From an uncultured Ilumatobacter sp. (GTDB taxonomy: Bacteria > Actinomycetota > Acidimicrobiia > Acidimicrobiales > Ilumatobacteraceae): a DNA stretch of 7,400 nucleotides. Positions 6,213 through 7,400 of the stretch are shown piece after piece (position 1 is the first letter of the stretch; each line of letters starts with the position of its first letter). The notes under the pieces are model-generated. The model was not told the DNA's origin. It saw nothing but the letters and a program-made list of their open reading frames with translations, and made no database searches. Location: contig CALICC010000251.1 of NCBI GenBank assembly GCA_938049325.1, positions 1 through 7,400 of the forward strand. The letters are read 5' to 3'. The position numbers and the translations under genes were made by a program.

Positions 6213-7046
6213 CTACCGCTCTGGTGTGTCGGCGTAAGGCAGGTATTCGGCGTTGAACATCGAGAACGACGTCATCATGCGCGGTGTGTCGGCCACGTTC
6301 ATGCTGATGTTGTGCATGACCCATGGATGCATGACGACGAGATCCCCGGGCGCGCCTGTGAGTTCGACGACTCGAACATCGACGCCGTCGACCACGTCAC
6401 CGTCCTGCATGAACCGCTCAATCCGTTCGCCACCCGGTATCGACAGCGCTGCGAACCAAGCTGAGCTACGAGCGAGCGCCCGCCGCACATCAGCCGACTT
6501 GCCGGCATCGTGACCAGCAGACCGTGCGACCAAGTTCCGCACGAGTTGGTGGGAACCTTCGACCACGAGGGTGCCTCCGCCGCGAGGGCCGACATCGTTC
6601 ACGAACCCGAGAAATCGCAGCGCATCGAACCCGGTGACCGGGCCTCGCGCGGGAAGGTCGAAGTGCCACAACTTGTGCGGAAGCTCCCACGAAGCGTCGG
6701 TCGGGAACGAGAGCAGTGCCTGCGGGCTCACTCCGAACTGATGCCATCCTGCGCCGAGGAGCGCCTCGGCGATCTCGGAGGTTCGCTCGTTCAGGAACCC
6801 GTTGAAGACTTCTGCTTTCCTGAGCGGCTGCAGCTTCGCGACCTCGACGGGCCACGTGCCGCGATCGTGGCGGTCGATGCCGTCGCGCATCTCCAGCCAC
6901 GCCCAGACGCGAGCCTCCATGTCGCTTGCGTCGGTCGCATCGACAGCGGATGGAACGCGAACGAACCCGCGCACTTCGAGCTCCGCAAGTTGCTCAACGG
7001 TCAGGCCAGCCACGTCCGCTGACGTTAGCGACGGCGCGAAACTCAC
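6213..7046 (-). CDS. Phytanoyl-CoA dioxygenase (PhyH) family Fe(II)/2-oxoglutarate oxygenase
   Basis: A 277-residue soluble protein of typical PhyH-family length. The N-terminus includes LAELEVRGFVRVPSAVD (20-36), the usual opening of this family. The iron facial triad is visible: H128 and D130 in LWHFDLP, and H245 in HPWVMHNISMN. R256 lies 11 residues after H245, the same spacing as between the distal His and the 2-oxoglutarate-binding Arg of human phytanoyl-CoA hydroxylase, and Asn250 at +5 is also conserved. GGGTLVVEGSHQLV (156-169) is the family's GGT-x-PGSH-like stretch. It should therefore be catalytically competent and hydroxylate, or otherwise oxidise, a small molecule using O2 and 2-oxoglutarate. 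The family covers lipids, ectoine, halogenated metabolites and many unknown substrates, and nothing here decides between them. The start is GTG 7046, preceded by a weak purine-rich GAGCGGGA. It converges on the SRPBCC gene, and the VOC gene lies upstream on the same strand 109 bases away. Confidence 0.9.
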   Translation of the reverse strand: MSFAPSLTSADVAGLTVEQLAELEVRGFVRVPSAVDATDASDMEARVWAWLEMRDGIDRHDRGTWPVEVAKLQPLRKAEVFNGFLNERTSEIAEALLGAGWHQFGVSPQALLSFPTDASWELPHKLWHFDLPARGPVTGFDALRFLGFVNDVGPRGGGTLVVEGSHQLVRNLVARSAGHDAGKSADVRRALARSSAWFAALSIPGGERIERFMQDGDVVDGVDVRVVELTGAPGDLVVMHPWVMHNISMNVADTPRMMTSFSMFNAEYLPYADTPER

Positions 7047-7155
7047 TCCCGCTCAGTTTCGCCGGTACGGCTACATCGGTGAGGCCGACGTCCACGAGTT
7101 GCCCACTGGCAAAAGCCGGAACAGTGTGCGGTGATGCTGCGGCTGTCGTGGCGGG
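7047..7155 (-). promoter_or_regulatory. Gap between VOC and PhyH-like genes with a small inverted repeat
   Basis: These 109 bases lie upstream of the PhyH-like gene and downstream of the VOC gene, so both a promoter and a terminator could be here. A short inverted repeat, TTGCC-CACT-GGCAA, spans 7099-7112. On the minus strand it is preceded, not followed, by a T-run, so it is a poor terminator for the leftward transcript. An operator for the PhyH-like gene is possible. No convincing -10/-35 pair is seen. Confidence 0.2.
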
Positions 7156-7400
7156 TCACGACGCGACAACCGGTGTTGCGACTTCGATGAGCAGGTTGCT
7201 GGGGCCGAGCACGTAGGCAACGGTCTGCCCCCACGGTTTGTCGACCGGGTCGGCGAAGGCGCGTCCACCCGCAGCGACGGCGGCGGCGACCGTCTCACCA
7301 ACGTCGGTCGTCACCAGCGTGATCGCCGCCGGCGCTGGCTTGTCCTCGTTCGGAGCTACGAATCCGCCAGCCTCATCGAGATTGACCTTGGCGAGTTCAA
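7156..7400 (-). CDS. VOC (glyoxalase/bleomycin-resistance) superfamily protein, C-terminal part
   Basis: A minus-strand frame enters from the right edge and ends at TGA 7158-7156, giving the last 80 residues. The end has the VOC pattern: a predicted strand AAITLVTTDV, the helix ETVAAAVAAGGRAFADPVD, then PWGQTVAYVLGPSNLLIEVATP. This matches the usual final beta-alpha-beta-beta-beta half-module with the 'GxTxxYVxxPxGxLIEI' ending. The Glu in LLIEVA sits where VOC enzymes often place a metal ligand. Members include glyoxalase I, fosfomycin or bleomycin resistance proteins, and extradiol-type or unknown enzymes. With the N-terminal half missing, no subfamily can be assigned. Its stop is 109 bases before the PhyH-like start, so co-transcription with that gene is possible but unproven. 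Confidence 0.8.
   Translation of the reverse strand, partial: ELAKVNLDEAGGFVAPNEDKPAPAAITLVTTDVGETVAAAVAAGGRAFADPVDKPWGQTVAYVLGPSNLLIEVATPVVAS

Noticed and set aside
6510..7022. Plus-strand 170-codon frame opposite the PhyH-like gene
   Set aside because: It is antisense to the metal-binding region of a clearly recognised oxygenase and has no motifs of its own.
1..7400. CRISPR arrays, tRNAs, insertion sequences, toxin-antitoxin or phage-defence genes
   Set aside because: No spaced direct repeats, cloverleaf sequences, transposase motifs or defence-type domains were seen on either strand.

Overview
The window looks like chromosomal DNA from a high-GC actinobacterium. The base composition, the strong third-position G/C preference, the frequent GTG starts and the abundance of CGATC/GATC words all point that way. 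The protein styles remind me of Acidimicrobiia (Ilumatobacter-like), but that placement is an impression from recall and not demonstrated. There are eight protein genes, two of them cut by the window edges. I see no tRNA, rRNA, CRISPR array or insertion sequence, and no stretch above 300 bases lacks a gene.

Left half (1-4856): a glycosyltransferase locus. Three genes run leftward as a tight operon: a GT4-family cytoplasmic glycosyltransferase (1835-2965), a GT2-family polyprenyl-phosphate-mannose-type synthase (1107-1829), and a multi-spanning GT-C-like membrane protein (1101 to beyond the left edge). At both internal junctions the upstream TGA stop lies in a GTGA overlap, with an ATG nine bases after the GTG. 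Diverging from the operon is a second large GT-C-like membrane protein with a soluble C-terminal domain (3066-4856). The likely logic is that the GT2 enzyme charges a polyprenyl-phosphate carrier on the cytoplasmic face. One or both membrane proteins would then use the lipid-linked sugar on the outer face to glycosylate an envelope glycan, lipid or protein. The GT4 enzyme would add a sugar from a nucleotide donor inside the cell. Acceptors and sugars cannot be read from the sequence.

Middle (4926-6147): a rightward two-gene unit, an alpha/beta hydrolase with a complete Ser-Asp-His triad and, one base later, a small SRPBCC (START/cyclase-like) protein. The short upstream gap holds competing small inverted repeats.

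Right (6213-7400): on the minus strand, a phytanoyl-CoA-dioxygenase-like Fe(II)/2-oxoglutarate oxygenase with intact metal and co-substrate residues, converging on the SRPBCC gene. It is preceded by the C-terminal end of a VOC/glyoxalase-superfamily protein that enters from the right edge. These look like ordinary accessory metabolic genes. I did not find a convincing new defence, mobile or RNA-based system. The most distinctive parts are the glycosylation locus and its repeated junction architecture.
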